Position numbers and translations under genes: made by a program. From contig OZ038509.1 in NCBI GenBank assembly GCA_964036315.1, positions 31,841,430-31,905,429 on the forward strand: a stretch of DNA of 64,000 nucleotides, in the 5' to 3' direction. This DNA comes from Acanthosepion esculentum. Lineage: Eukaryota; Mollusca; Cephalopoda; Sepiida; Sepiidae. Shown piece after piece: positions 11,430 to 25,412 of this stretch; position 1 is the stretch's first letter, and each line of letters begins with the position of its first letter. The notes beneath the pieces were generated by a model. The model was given only the letters and a program-made list of their open reading frames with translations, was not told the origin of the DNA and ran no database searches.

Positions 11430-12304
11430 CGAGGGTCATTCAATAAATAAGTTGAATTTTGAATACAGATAGAAGCTTACTCTTTTTTTTTTTTTTTACT
11501 TTTTTTTGTTTTACTTCTTTTTCACATGGATTTAATTTCTTTTGCATATTAAAAAGACACTTTGAGAGTTTTGGCAATTAACAAAGATGGCCGACCAAGA
11601 AGCATGCTCCAGGATTGAACAGTGGTCAGTTATCAAGTTTTTGGTTGCTGAAGGGTGCAAACCAGTTGAAATTCATAGGAGAATTTCAACTGCGTATGGT
11701 GCTACATGTTTCAACCAAAAAAATGTCTACAAGTGGGCTAAATTGTTTAAAGAAGGACGGAGCCGTGTTGAAGATGAAGACAGGCCTGGGAGGCCTATAG
11801 AAGTGAGGTCTCCTGAGGTGATCGAATCAGTCAATGACCTCATTCAGTCTGACAGTGGATGACATTGCAAGGACTTTGAGCTTATCTGTTGGGACAAACG
11901 CAGGGCTCATCAGTCAGAAGGAGTCATCTTGCATCATGACAACGCAAGGCCTCACACAGCAGCCCAAACGGTGCAGATCATCAACGAGCTGGGCTGGGAA
12001 CTGCTCCCTCATCCCCCTTACAGCCCACACCTTGCCTCTTCAGACTTTCACCTGTTTGGTCCCTTGAAAGCATTCACAAGAGGCACAAAGTTTAAAAGTG
12101 ACAATGATATCAAAAGTGTTGTGATCGACTGGCTGAGACATCAGTCCAAAGATTTTTACGCTGAGGGAATACGGAAGCTTGTGCACAGATGGGAAAAGTG
12201 TGTGACAGTGCTGGGAGACTGTTGAAAAATAAAAAAAAAAGTAAGCTATCTGTATTAGAAGTCCTTATACCGAAAAGTTCACCTTATTTATTGAATGACC
12301 CTCG
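11430..12304 (+). mobile_element. mariner element, internally deleted, intact ends
   Basis: 875 bp bounded by TA at 11428-11429 and 12305-12306. The ends are inverted repeats with a perfect outer block (cgagggtcattcaataaata). Inner parts of the arms match with small gaps (acagatag, cttac). The element is much shorter than the usual mariner length of about 1.3 kb because the middle of the transposase gene is gone. Exact TIR tips and a clean TA duplication suggest a fairly recent insertion, possibly mobilised in trans. Confidence 0.9.
11587..12225 (+). pseudogene. mariner transposase pseudogene (deleted catalytic core)
   Basis: The first part (11587-11862) encodes 91 residues beginning MADQEACSRIEQWSVIKFL. 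It contains the N-terminal DNA-binding HTH and the GRP-like linker DRPGRPIEV. Reading then shifts frame. The second part (to 12225, TGA 12223-12225) has the second catalytic Asp in HHDNARPHTA and the third in the PYSP..LASSDFHLFGP motif; the spacing of 34 residues between them is correct for the DD34D mariner class. The region with the first catalytic Asp is deleted near 11895-11905. The SPD of the usual SPDLAPSD motif reads SPH here. The coding start was chosen as the first ATG in an MA..E context after the left TIR. Confidence 0.85.
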
Positions 12305-12306
12305 TA

Positions 12307-14870
12307 TATTGTACTTGAACGGGTGAAATCAGTGATTCTGCTAGTAGCAGCGGAAATGATTAAGAAACATTTGGAAATTCTAAGATAACTAATTAGTGAA
12401 TTTAATCTAAAGCTTTATTTAATCCTTGGAGAAGAATGAAGAAGATACATGATGGTCTCTGATAAAAGTATCATTTGAAAATAGTTACATCAGGATCAAG
12501 ATCAAAATGGCTAAGGAGGTTGCTTGGCAGGAATTGTCATAACTGCTATCAACATTATACCAAGTTTGATAGAAAATGGAGATATTCAGGTGAAAAACAA
12601 CTGGAAAAAATAAGCTATTGATGTGGTTTAAGTCTTTCAGACAAAAAAACATGTAGTGAGATTGGGTTGGAGACTGCAGTTGAAATTGCTAAGATATTGA
12701 GATATTTTTGGAGAGTGGCTTGGTGGACAAGGTGCTAACTGCAGTTTGGAATCATTGAAATGCATGATGGGTGCAAAGGTGTTGGTGGAGGTCACATCTT
12801 GATCAAGTGGCAATTATAAGGAGAGTAAGCAGAGAACTCTAAGCTTCAGATTGCAATATCCAAGCATGAATGGAGATTGAATAGACACTCAAACACATAC
12901 ACAGATTACTGATGACCACTGAGAAGAGGAAAGGGCCCATGTTGGTCTAGGTTGTACAAGTAAAGCATCCAAAATATATGAGTAATGAAGGGTGATATAT
13001 TAATTCCCAGAATAGTCTCTTACTTGATTGTGTGACTCATTTTCTGGATAGTCTGATGAGCAAAAAGATAAACAAGGCAAATATTGTAGATCAGCAAAGA
13101 GAACAGACAAGCAATTGAGATGGATTAATTGAGCCAAATTAGTTATTCATAAATGGGTATAAATAAAAATAAATTTTTTTGCTTTCATTTTTAAATTCAC
13201 TCTTTATGGATAAAAGAAAAATGAACCAACAATAAAAACAAATTTTAGTAAGGATAAGAAATTAAAACCTTTCTGCCTGGTGAACTTGTAAAATATTAAA
13301 TGTACAAAAATATTTTCAAAATTTAATTTCTCAAGAAATTATTTTCTTCAGACTTCATATTGCAAATGTTATTTTTGACAGCAAGTCTTTTCAACTGCAT
13401 AAAAAATTAAATGTGAATAGTAAAACACCATTTCCTTATTTTCCAACATCATAGCATTGACAAATTAAAAATCAAGTTTCAAACAAAGAAGTAAAGTAGA
13501 AAAATTGAATAAAAGTTTTATATCTAGCTAGTACATTGAATGTATGAATAGCATCAAGGCCTTGTCAAAATATTTACTTAGAGCAAGAGCAGTTAGATGA
13601 ATCAGATATTTTTTCCCCACAGAACAATTGGCCAATGCTTTTCTTTTAAGGCATTTTGTAACTGATGACCAATGACAAAACATACCTTACATTCTAATGA
13701 TTATATAGCTTTGATAAGCTTAAACTAATTTTCATTTTTCATTAATCCTGTTAACAAGCATTAATTTAAACAAGTCCATAAAAAAGAGAGAATTTTAAGT
13801 GTAAGATTATTAATTTGCTTTTTGTTAGACTCAAAAACTTCTTTCTACACTTATTCGACTTTAAACTCACAAAAGTAGATTTCAAAGCTAATTAATGACT
13901 TAAAAAAAGAGCAATGTCTAATGAACAGAGCCTTGGAGAAATGATTGGAATCACTGAGATGCATGATGGGTGCAAGTGTGGTGGTGGTGAAGTGATACTA
14001 TAAACTGAGGAGAGACAAGGGAATCAACCAACAAGGCCATGCTTCACTGTCATTAAAGCAGCATAGCACATCTTTGCATTTAATCTGTTTAAATTTGTAT
14101 TGCATTGTCAATTCCAACTAATTTCTCTAAAGTCCAGGATCAATGGCTGGTAATGGTTTTGTTATTGTCTGGTTTATCCAGGATTTCTAGTTGATATAGC
14201 AGCAACAGCTTTGAATTTCACAGACTGGCAATAAAGCAAGATGTAATATCCTTTCTATGAAAGGTCTGACAGAATTAAATTATAAATACATTGCTGCTTC
14301 AAGTTTTAACTTGTGAATGAACTGTGGTATTATTGCGCACAAAATTTCTTTGGTAAATTCACACATTCCACTTGGAAAAGACTTCATCTTTAAGTGATAA
14401 GTTGAAAAGGTGTACATTGATTTTATGTATAAGATTAATACTTTTTAAAATAGTTACATATTTTTTAACTGCTTGAGTGCCTTTACTTGATCTGCATTAA
14501 ATTGGCTGTAACTATTTCATCTCATTTATCCAGATAAAGTATCTTATACACTTGGAATTTGGCAAAAGCTGAAGTTTTGTTTGGCAACTTCAAAATCGAA
14601 AAATGTAAATGAATAAAGGATAACTCTTAAATGACTTAAAATCACCTCTCACCCCAATAAAATTCATATTTTATTAAGTCTGCAAAAAAAAATTTCACAG
14701 AGCAGTTACATTTATGACACCATAAAAAAATTACTTATTTGAAATATTTGAGTGGGGGAGGGGACCCTAAAAATAATGCATTAAAAACATTTGCAATATG
14801 AAACCAGATCCAGAAAGAAAGAGAAAAAATACAAAACAAACTAACTTTTTTTTTTTTTTTTTTTTTTTTA
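12307..14870. other. Intergenic stretch between mariner and PGAM
   Basis: No gene was recognised. A short two-copy repeat (about 12730-12785 and 13944-13991, sharing gatgcatgatgggtgcaa) is the only structure noted. A T run lies at about 14847-14869. Confidence 0.45.
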
Positions 14871-15313
14871 AGACTTACATGCATTTTAATTCTGTCATCT
14901 TCCTCAACCACAGAAAATTTTAGCTTTACTTCATTTGAATCAGTTGAACTTCCTGGATGGAGGAAGAAAAAAGAGAAACAAAAACTAAATGCAAATCTCA
15001 GTTACATGGTAGATAATTTATTTTGGATCAATAGTACAGAAAATTAGGGAGTGAGGAACCATCCCAAAACATTACTTTTGTTGCTGGTATTTTATCCCAA
15101 ACACAAAAAGGAAAAGAAATTTGTGACAGCTTAGTTTGACTTTTTTTTTTTTTTTTATATTTTTTTCCTCTTTGTAAATAAGGTTTCATGTGATTGTAAT
15201 CACATGTTGGAATTGGAATTAGAGCCTGTCACAGCCTTGTCAAAGGGAAGGAGGAAGAAAAGTGTCTATGAAATGAGTTGTATATATATTTTTTTTATTT
15301 TTTTTTTTTTTTT
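14600..15313 (-). other. Probable PGAM 3' UTR
   Basis: Sequence downstream of the PGAM stop on the minus strand. A minus-strand AATAAA lies at 15017-15022 (TTTATT on +). Several pyrimidine-rich tracts on + become A-rich on the mRNA strand. The true end is not determined. Confidence 0.4.
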
Positions 15314-15435
15314 TTACTTAGCTTTGCCTTGGTTAGCAACTTTATCCATAGCAGCTTTCACTGTTGCCTCATCAGCAACATAATAGTGTTTGATGGGATT
15401 CAAATTATTATCCAGTTCATACACCAAAGGAATTC
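15314..15435 (-). CDS. PGAM: PGAM exon 6
   Basis: 122 bp. It completes the Gly codon and continues [18 protein letters not shown] to VANQGKAK, then TAA (15314-15316 on +). Confidence 0.93.
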
Positions 15436-18400
15436 CTGAAAGAAATTTAGATTAAAAACTTTAAGAGATTAAAAGCAGAAGTGAGAAAAAGTAAAAGAAT
15501 GCAAAGAGTCAGTATATGAGATTTTAAGTGCATCAGTAAAATGATAAACTTAAAATTTTGTTGATAGTGAGTTTCTCTAAAAACAATTTTTTCATTTAAA
15601 ACCATTTTAAAAGTAAACAAAACGTTCATATTACAGATTATTAATAGTATAAAGAGTTTTGTCAATACAAAAATGTTAATTTTGTTTCCTTTTAAATTTC
15701 TGAAGGAATAAGTAAAATTTAAAGAAAAAAATATTTTCCCCTGTTGTTATAGACATAAAAACAAAAAACAACATTGTCTAGAAGATATAGAATGGCTGAA
15801 AAACAAAAAGAAACAAAGAATGAGAATATTAGTCAAAATAGTTCATGCATGCTTGCCTTTTAGCAAGAGTAGTTTCCAGCATTCAATAAAATGAACCAAA
15901 ATTTTGTTTTATATTTTCATTTTATTATGTAGGAGTTGAAGGGAAAAAGAAAATGAAGAGGGACAGATTATAGCTAATATATAATCAGTAGTTTCAAAGT
16001 TTCATAATTGAACTATTTTAAGTGATTTAATGCTCAACCACCAATTAAAAAAATTTACAGATAAATGGTTTATTCTAACAAACCTGTGGGGATGTTAAGG
16101 TTGAGGATGTCATTGTCAGTCATCTTATCCAAGTATTTCACCATGGCACGAAGGCTATTACCATGAGCAGCAATGATTGGTTTCTTACCAGACTAAAAGA
16201 AAGAGAAAATAATTACATTAAAATGTCTAATTCAAACAAGAGAATTATATAAAAGGTTGAGAATAACTTCAGAAGAATTTCAAAGTCATGTACATATTTT
16301 TATAAATAATTGGCTAGATTATTATGCTGGCTTATTCCAATTTTCATGTTAAAAGTTAAGCTGGCAAAATAAATGGCAGAACTAAAAATGCAAAATTATT
16401 TCATGCTACTGTCAGGTTTTTAACTATTACCGTATATGCGAGCACAGAATTGAAGTTGAAATTCTATACTTTTAAAAAATTTTAACTTTAAAGTAGACAG
16501 GGCATTTTGGCCAATGTTTGCTATTGATGGTATTAAAAGTGAAACATTTCCCCAGGAAGCATTATTTGAGGAATAAAAAGGAGTAATAATCACAATAATT
16601 AATCAAGATTAAATATGAGGGTGATGGGTTCATTTAAACTAGGACAGCAATGTCAAACCATGCAAGTAATAATTGCTTAAAGGATACAATTTACATGTGG
16701 ATATGTAAGAAAGGATATTAATCTATTGAGCAAATTACATAGAAGTTAAAAATAGGAAAAATTCTACTTACTCTCAATGCTGGAACAATAACATCATGCC
16801 AGAAAGGCAAGGCCCTGGCAACTGTATCTTTGAGACACTCACATTTGGGAATCACTTTCTTATCAAGATCCTAAAAGAGAAAACAAAGAAAAATACTTGA
16901 TAATTTTTTCAGTGACAAAAAAAAAAAAAAATTATCTAGTTTTTAACATGCAGGTTCATATTGATTGATGCTTCAGTGATTGCATTTATATTGGATAATT
17001 TAGGATAAGTTATTTGGTGAAAGTTCAATAAACAATCAACATATTTTTAAGGCTTCATTAATTTATTAACTGTCCATAGACAAGTTGATAGTACATGACA
17101 CAGAGCTATGTATATAGTGTTAAAGCAAGGGGAGACAATGAATTGTCTTCTCCCGTGTAAACAGATTGTGTCCAAAATTTATAGTTCTATATTTACTTTA
17201 ACTGTCTCACTCCTTCCTCACAAGTGACATTCTAACAAGATATTCTGCTCTGTGCTGGCAATAGGGGTTCACCTCTTAACCAAATCTATGAAACGGGTTC
17301 TCATTCTACTACATGTCAATTTTCTTAAGTAAATTTCATAAAATGCAAATTTTATTGAAACCTAATTATGTGCAATAATCATCACTATAGTAATATAACA
17401 TAATATTGTGAATCATTTCTTAGATGGGTAAAATAAACATTATCTGTAGAGCAAAATAAAAAAAGAAAACATTGTTATGTATGCTTTCTTCATCACCAAG
17501 TTTAAGCAAATTAAATAAAAATGAATTACTTCACCTATAAATTTCATATTTCTAAGTTTATAATTTTAGATATATAATTTTAAACTTCAATTACTTTTAA
17601 AACAATTTGAACAAACATTCTGTTCTTGAAGTTAAACATACAAAAATTTAAATTTACAAAATATTTATTAAATAACTATAGATTTAATATTCTACAAGTG
17701 GAATATTAAATCTAAAATAAAAATAAAAAGTTTTATAATTATTCTGTTAGTCCTCTTGGCTGTGTCCTAAATAATATATCATATGTTTTATATGTGAACA
17801 ATTCAAATATGAACAATGTATATAAATACAAATTAGTGATATGTCAGTGAATCATTCCATCTTAAATCAACAATGTTTTGCAACATTTTCCCATCCACAA
17901 ATAAGCATACCCTTTTTAATTTATTTCATAAAAGTTAAGTTTCTACTCCCACCTACTTTTCTTCATTGAACCAGTATCTGCTAGTTGTAATTATTCTCAG
18001 ATGTTTTTACTGGAATGAACAAACTCCTGTATTTTTCCTGATAAAAATACACAAGAACTGCTACTTTAGTGTCTACAAATTACACTTCAATATCTTTCCT
18101 TACAAAAGTAAATTCTCATTTCAAAAAACTATATTGCAACCAGCAAAATAACTTGTCATAGCTACCTTCAATGTCAGGAGGTGCATTAATATATTAAACA
18201 TAAAACATTAGTATAAATGCAAGATGGCATAAATGCTAAACTTGTCAAGTTTAGCCCAGGTTATCCTTAGCTGTAGATTGCTAACACAGTTAACATTATG
18301 ACTGAAAAATAGAAAAGAATTTTGCACAGGTGTTTTTTCTCTCTCTCCAAAGTATAAAAAGAGCAAATGCACCCACTACTTCAAAGTAGAGGGATTGAAC

Positions 18401-19238
18401 ATTTTCATTTTCAGTAGAAATCATTGGTAATCCAAATAAACTGCCAATTTTTTTTTTTTTAATGATACAGAATTTTCTTTTGTTGATTTTTGTTTACTGA
18501 AACTTCTTTTTGGTACTTGCAATAGTCATTGGCATAATAAGCAATGGTTGCAATGCATAATTTTGGTTAAGTGATTGTAATTTAAAAAAAAAAAAAAAAA
18601 AAAGCTTTTTTCTGTTCCTGATCTCATTTATACAAAAAATTTACTTTTTGTATGAATGATTCATTGTAATATATATTGAACTGCACCACATATTTGATTT
18701 AAAAGAACTGATCTGACATACAAATTTTCAGGATAACAACTGAGACATTACTCTATTGAACTATTTAGTTCATGCCACACTGGACGATAAACTCCTACAA
18801 CAAAAATTCTCAAATTGCCATAGTAGTAGAACACGCACTCATAAATTTTCAAAAAATTCAATCTTGGCGTTGCGACTGCACGCTCCAAAAGTTTGTATCT
18901 GTTATCAATAACATTTAAAAAAAAACATTTTGATTCGCATTATATTTTTTCGTCTCAGATGCTACTTGAATTTTACCAAAAACAAAATAATTTCCATGCC
19001 TGAAGTTGACCGACTGTACAGTCGAAAGTTTTTGCATATTAAAAAAAAGACCTTATACAGCTTATAATTTAAAAAAACAAGGATCATAACATTCATAGAG
19101 TGATTGGTAAGTTAATGCAGCTTTAAAATTTTGTTAGCAAAGGGATTTCACCATTTTATATCATTAACTTTACCAATTTACTTTTTGGTATGAATGATTC
19201 ATTGTAATATAAATTGAACTGCACCACATATTTGAGAT

Positions 19239-19293
<55 letters not shown>

Positions 19294-21277
19294 CATATTC
19301 TTCTAATTGATGATTGACAATTTAATGTAGGTGTAAAAAGTAAATATGGACAAAAGTAGTTGAAGCCTCAGTGATGGTGAAGTCCTCCTTTCAAGGGCAC
19401 CAAAACAGGTTTGCTGCTCCCAACTCCGTCAAGGTGGGGGTAGTTGGCACTGGATCTGATTCTGCCAGTAGTTCCACTTAATAAACACTCAAATTAAATG
19501 GGCATTCTTTAAAACTACAAGAATTTAAGACATGACAAAGTAATTTTAAGTCAAGTACAATTCCTCCCAAAACTAAACTACATGACCTAAGGTATTTTGT
19601 GGAACAAGTAAAAATAAAATAAAAATAATTGAATGTAAAGATTAAAAAACTTTTAAGCAACTATGACATGCTTTCAAAACAAATTCTTTTCTTTTAGCTT
19701 TGCATGCATAAAAAAAATCTTAAAAACAGTTTATCTTTTTATATGCTTCTGCTGCCTTTTTAATTTATTGCATACTTTTGTATTCATAAATTTAATTTAA
19801 AAGTGACAAGTGACAAAAATTTTCTATTTAATGTCTAAAATTCTACTTTTTCTACTAATTACTAAAATGTTTGCATCTATTTTTACTGAAACACTAGTGG
19901 TGTGAGATGAAGTAAAATAGACTTCATTAATTTTACTTACGGCATAAGCCTTCTGGCCACTAGCACAGCGAGAATCACCTTCTTCTAGAGGTGGAGGGGG
20001 AACATCATAGGATCTTCTCCAAATCTGAGGATGAAAATACAAAGAAAAGTTAATAGGCAGAGAAAATAGAGATATGAAGAGCTAATTCAAGGAAAAAGTG
20101 CTTCAGATCAAAAACTCCAGATCTGAGGATATAACGTCAAAGTCTAGAAAACCAAGCATATATTTTCAACATTTTTACAAATGCTGTAGCATAACAGTTA
20201 TCATGGAAAGTGGAATTAGTGAGTTGAGTTCAACTTCTAGCCTAGTCTGTTGCATTTACTTTCACAGATATTGCTCTTGAAAAAGGCATGAATTCATCTC
20301 TTCTCAATTATATTAAACAGCAAAGTAGACTGAACTTTCTAGCCTTGGATGATAGCTACTAGTCTTAGAAAAAGACTACTCCAAATACAAAAATCATGGA
20401 GGAAGCAATGAGAAATCACATAACTATATTCCCAAGAATAATGATAATAAAAGAAAGTAATCTGAAGAACCATGATTCCTTATGTCCTGATAAATAAATA
20501 AAATAAAAATATTTCATTTATACCATTTACATTGTTCGAACTGTTCATCTTTGTTACCATATTCACAATGTTTCAACCATTGTATGCTCCAGCCTTCTTC
20601 AGGTGATTGAAATTTTGAACTGAACTCTTTATTTCATCCACCGGAGTAGATTGTTCTAGTTCCAGATAGTATCAGTTATCTTTCTTTAACTCAACTCTCC
20701 AAGTTTTTGTTCACTTCTGCTGTAGCCAGGTATTGAACTCACAACTTTTGGGGTTAGGTTACTGGATTAAACCAACGTTTTTATCCACTGGGCCATGTGT
20801 CCTTGAAATGTTTTATAAACAAGCATGTCAAAAAATAAAACAAGTACTGTTAGGGCATCTTGATTTATTAGTAATGATGCTTCAGTCCAAAAACTAAGTT
20901 ATCATCTGATGAAGGATTTGTCAGTAACATAGATGTTGTTACATAAGCATGTACATAAAATTATACCTATTATAGACACCTGGGAAATTTCAGATAACAT
21001 TAAGAAAAACTAGTGACAGCTGGAATAAGAGGGGTGATTGCCATATTCACAATGTGTATTTTCAAAGGATTGTGACACCACACAATTGTTAATGCATCAC
21101 AATTGGGTTGTTCCAATGATGTCCCAAAAGCAGAGGAAGAATATAATATTCAAAAAGTGTGGAGAAAAATTTGGTCACAAGGGCATAAACCTCGGACTGA
21201 GATTGTAAACTGTAGTAAATGAGTGTTGGGTAAAAATATCATAGTAGACAGCATTGCTTTGTTGGTACAAGTTGTCT

Positions 21278-21317
<40 letters not shown>

Positions 21318-24300
21318 AGATTGCCAGTCATTTTAGATTAGATATAGGTAGATCATCTCAAATTTACAGCTCATTAACTACTCAGTTTTGACATTGTCAT
21401 CTGGTCCATTATTTCAAATCTCACATCACTGATACATCTCATTTCTGAACTCATCAACACTGACTAGAAAGTTGTGAAATATATGAGGAAGCTTCATTTT
21501 CATCTTGCATTCTGACATTGTGATGAGAATGAACAAAGTTTGTACTGCTGGGGCATTCTGGTTTGGTAGTAATGATACTTTAGTTCTGACATATCTAACT
21601 TCAGGGTCATCATCTGAAAAAGTTTTGTTCATAGCATAGTTGTTGTTTTGAACATGGTCTGCAGAGGAACCTAAATTCTCATAACAATCAATTGGCCACT
21701 TAGTGAAATCACTGCATAGTGACAAAAGTGACAGTTAATCAGCTTCCAGGAGTCAAACTGTACAGTTGTTTTTTTAGTAAGGGCCTTGCCCAAATGGAGG
21801 CTAAATCTGGATCCCTTAGCCAGCTCCCACATGGTGCAGCTTACAAGCCCATGGTGAAGTTTCCCTCTGAGAATATATCTTTATATATAGAAAGAGACTA
21901 CCTTTGGTTCACAGTCCTCAATTTAGGAAAAGGCCCGGACTCGGTTTCCTGTTTGCAGAAAATGTGCTCAATAGTGACAGAGCAAATGAATGTGGCTCAC
22001 TAAAATCTGGAATCCTAAATATGGCTTCTCCAGAAACACAGAAGACTCTCTGGCAGCTCAAGTTCCCATTGAGAATTATTATATGGGAGACATTTTTTTC
22101 ATTCTCCTTTTACTCTGCTTGTTATTGAAGACAAGTTATATTTTCTCTTTGTGGGATATATGTAAATATGTATACATAATTTTGTACATGACAATGGTAT
22201 AAAACTTTGAAAACAAAGCGTGTTTATCATTCCTTTTTCTTCCATCCTGTTCTATCCATGAAATAAGGATATCATGGATATAATAATGGGTGAAACACAA
22301 ATGGGAAAATAAACCTTTCTTCCATAGCACACCCATTACCTGGGTCAACTAGGTGTCATTATTTGCCTTTGTTAATTTGGTATTAATGTGATATAAATTA
22401 ATCCCCATTAATGATAAACATTGCATGGCATAAACTAACATTTTACTGAAAATGGAAGGTTTACATTTAAAACTGACTAAAATTAGCAAAAGATACTGAG
22501 GTTTTTGTTTTTTTAACAGCAAATAAATCTAAAATTGTCTTGTCTAATTACAAAATTAGAATCACCATGAGGAAAACAGATTCTCAACAACTCTATGATA
22601 AAAAAAACAACAAATTATTTTTATTAACAATAAAGCATCAATTCTCTCTAACAGTTATGACATTTTATAAGTTAGATCTAAATCACATCCTCACAATACC
22701 TTGACTTGATCTTCTCCATATTTCTGGGCTGTTTCAGCTTTGTTAAGTCCCTGCAGTGCACCATAATGCCTTTCATTAAGCCTCCAGTGTCGAGTGACAG
22801 GGATCCAGTGAAGGTCTAGCTCTTCTTGGATCAGGTAAAGAGTCTTGATGGCCCTCTTCAGTACACTGGTGAAAGCACAGTCAAAGGCAAAGCCTTTCTC
22901 TTTTAACATCTAAAGATAAAGAAATTATGGAAAAAAAAAAATTAAGTCATGGACAAGTAGAATACGGTCTGTAAAAAAATTCATATCAATTTAAACTTTC
23001 AGACATTCAAATTTTTCACCAAACTTGGAAATTTTCAAAATGAAAGGAGTAACTTAGATGAGTAACTCAGTTGTTAGTAGTAATAGCAGTAATAATAAAT
23101 TCATAATATGGCATGAGACAGAGAAATGACCAATTGTAAATAAGAAACTGAGTATCTTATCAATCTCACTAACTAGGGATTGGGAGACAACATCAATGTG
23201 TCCACATGAAACTAAGTTGCAGAAAGTAGTAACAGGAGTATTGTTTTACTTTATATACCTCCAAACAGAGAAAAGAGGAAAAATACATGATGAATAAAAA
23301 ATTTATCATCAAAACATTTGTTCATTAAATTTTTTTTTTGTCATTTTGGAAGCTTGATTTTCTCTCATACAATCATATCTGCTGGATGTGTATCCAAATG
23401 TTAACAAATGATGTCACATATTGTGAAATGGACAAAGTCTGACAAGTATAAATAACAATATAAAAAAAGTCTAAAAGTAATTGTAATTTAAAAACAGTAA
23501 ATCAGAATTGCTCACTGAAATGCTCCTCAGTGGTGCAAGCAGCAAAAGTAAGTTACAGATTTTGAATCTTTACCTTTAAAGATTGAAACCAGGATTTCAT
23601 CAATCCATCCTGAGGTACAGTAGTTCCTTCCCAGAGCAGAGTGATCAAATCAAAGATTGCTGAAACACAATCCACACCTAAATGCAGTAATTCCACTGTG
23701 ATGCCATCAAGTGCAGGTGACCTGCTGATGCTGAGGTGTTTGATGGCAAGTTTTACCTCATGAAGAGTGGGTATGATGCTCATTGGATGAAGTAACTCAT
23801 TCTTTGGCACATTATGACTCATCAACAGTAGATGGATTAAAGAACACGTTGGTAAAAATATATGAATCCAGGTAACCTTATGCTTCTTTTTAATGAAAAG
23901 TGTTACTGACTGCAAGATTAAACCAAGTATAGAATTCAATTAGATATAATCCATTGCTGTTCACCTTTCCAATACTATAGGGGCCAAGAGTCTCCCAGGT
24001 ATCATGTTGCTTCTCTACTCTTGTGTTAAATCTCCAAGGACTATCAGTTTCTCTTTTGGGATTGATCTTATAGCATCTCCAAGAGCTGCATAAAAAGACA
24101 TGATGGTTTCTTATTTATACATGACATCAGAAAATAAGTGGGTGCTATACTCCATCACAATTAGATCTCTTTCTGATTCATTCTGCATGCTGAACAGATG
24201 TGAACGCCATGAAGGCAGAAAACAAAATAACAAAAGTCGTCACATGTGCATTAGGCTCCGTGCATCACATCCATCCGATAAAGCAAGCTCTGGTAGTGGC

Positions 24301-25365
24301 CAATTGTGAATGTTACCACCAGTAAAAGAGATGCCCCTGGGGACTACCAGACCTGCTTAAAGCAGGTCTCTGAGAACACGACCAGCAGTTGCGTCCCAGT
24401 GTGGCTGCCAGTCATCACACAGAGTGCTGCTGCTGCCACTGCCTTCATTGCCACCACATCTCTCAATGGCCATTACTACTCCCTGGCTTGACCAACCCCA
24501 CTTGGCTATTCAGCTTCAACTCAAAAACATCTCAACTTTGACTACTTAGCTACAAACCTTCATTGTTGACAATGCTGCCATCTCAGCAAATACAGATTTG
24601 ATAACATCCCAACATCGACACCACCAACTTACAAGGCTTTCCCCGTCACCAATACCATCACCTCAGTAATCCAATTCTGCCAAGCTACTACCACAAGCAG
24701 CAACTCTAACTCTGCATGCATGCAACCCACTTGACACATCAATGTGACACCAATCCAACATCACCTCAATTCAATACAACAGGTCTACCAACCAACAAAA
24801 TGACCTATCACCATGACCTTGATCAACAAAATGTGCACCGACCATATCCTATGACTTCGGCCAAGACAGCGCATAAGTAGGTCAACTCCCAGCATTTTGC
24901 TTACACGAGATCGCTATCCTGATGATCACCCACTGAAATCTACATTTCACCAAGCTTTAACATATCTGTAAAATATATGACCCACCACCATGACCTCGAT
25001 CAACCAACACGGGCACCAACTATCCTGCAATCTCTCATCAAACCACACAAGAATTAGGTCAACTTCCGACACTGCCCTTACACTGAACTGCCATCCTGAC
25101 AACCAGCCACTGAAAGGGACATTCTACACTCTGTATTACCTACCAACAATAAACGTTGTTCAAATCTAATCCTCATTATTCCTTTCTCTAACTACCAAAC
25201 GCATGACATGAGATACCTATGACAAATTTATAACTTATTGGTAATTTTCTAACATCTACTCAACAAGTGTCTTTGTAAGTAAGACAATAATGCTAAAGTA
25301 ACTAAATATCAAGAAAATATTAGAATACTTAAAATATTTTTGACATTACTAGGTAGTTAAGAAAA

Positions 25366-25412
<47 letters not shown>

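Larger units (their letters stand above)
16871..19940 (-). other. PGAM intron 3
   Basis: Mostly unique AT-rich DNA. It contains a 60-bp direct repeat pair (18638-18697 and 19175-19235), a 14-bp perfect palindrome (19011-19024, cgactgtacagtcg) and a TA/CA compound microsatellite (19238-19290). A less AT-rich patch at about 19370-19480 is not recognised. Confidence 0.5.

Noticed and set aside
20721..20805. Genuine tRNA gene
   Set aside because: A and B boxes are good, but the cloverleaf stems do not form and the sequence continues into a dispersed SINE body.
21719..22350. Cluster of overlapping 70-94 codon frames in PGAM intron 2
   Set aside because: No recognisable domain, no splice or start context, and several mutually overlapping frames as expected by chance.
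24100..24491. Plus-strand frames in the C-rich block
   Set aside because: The informative coding sequence (LINE endonuclease) is on the minus strand; these frames have low-complexity Thr/Ala/Ser composition.
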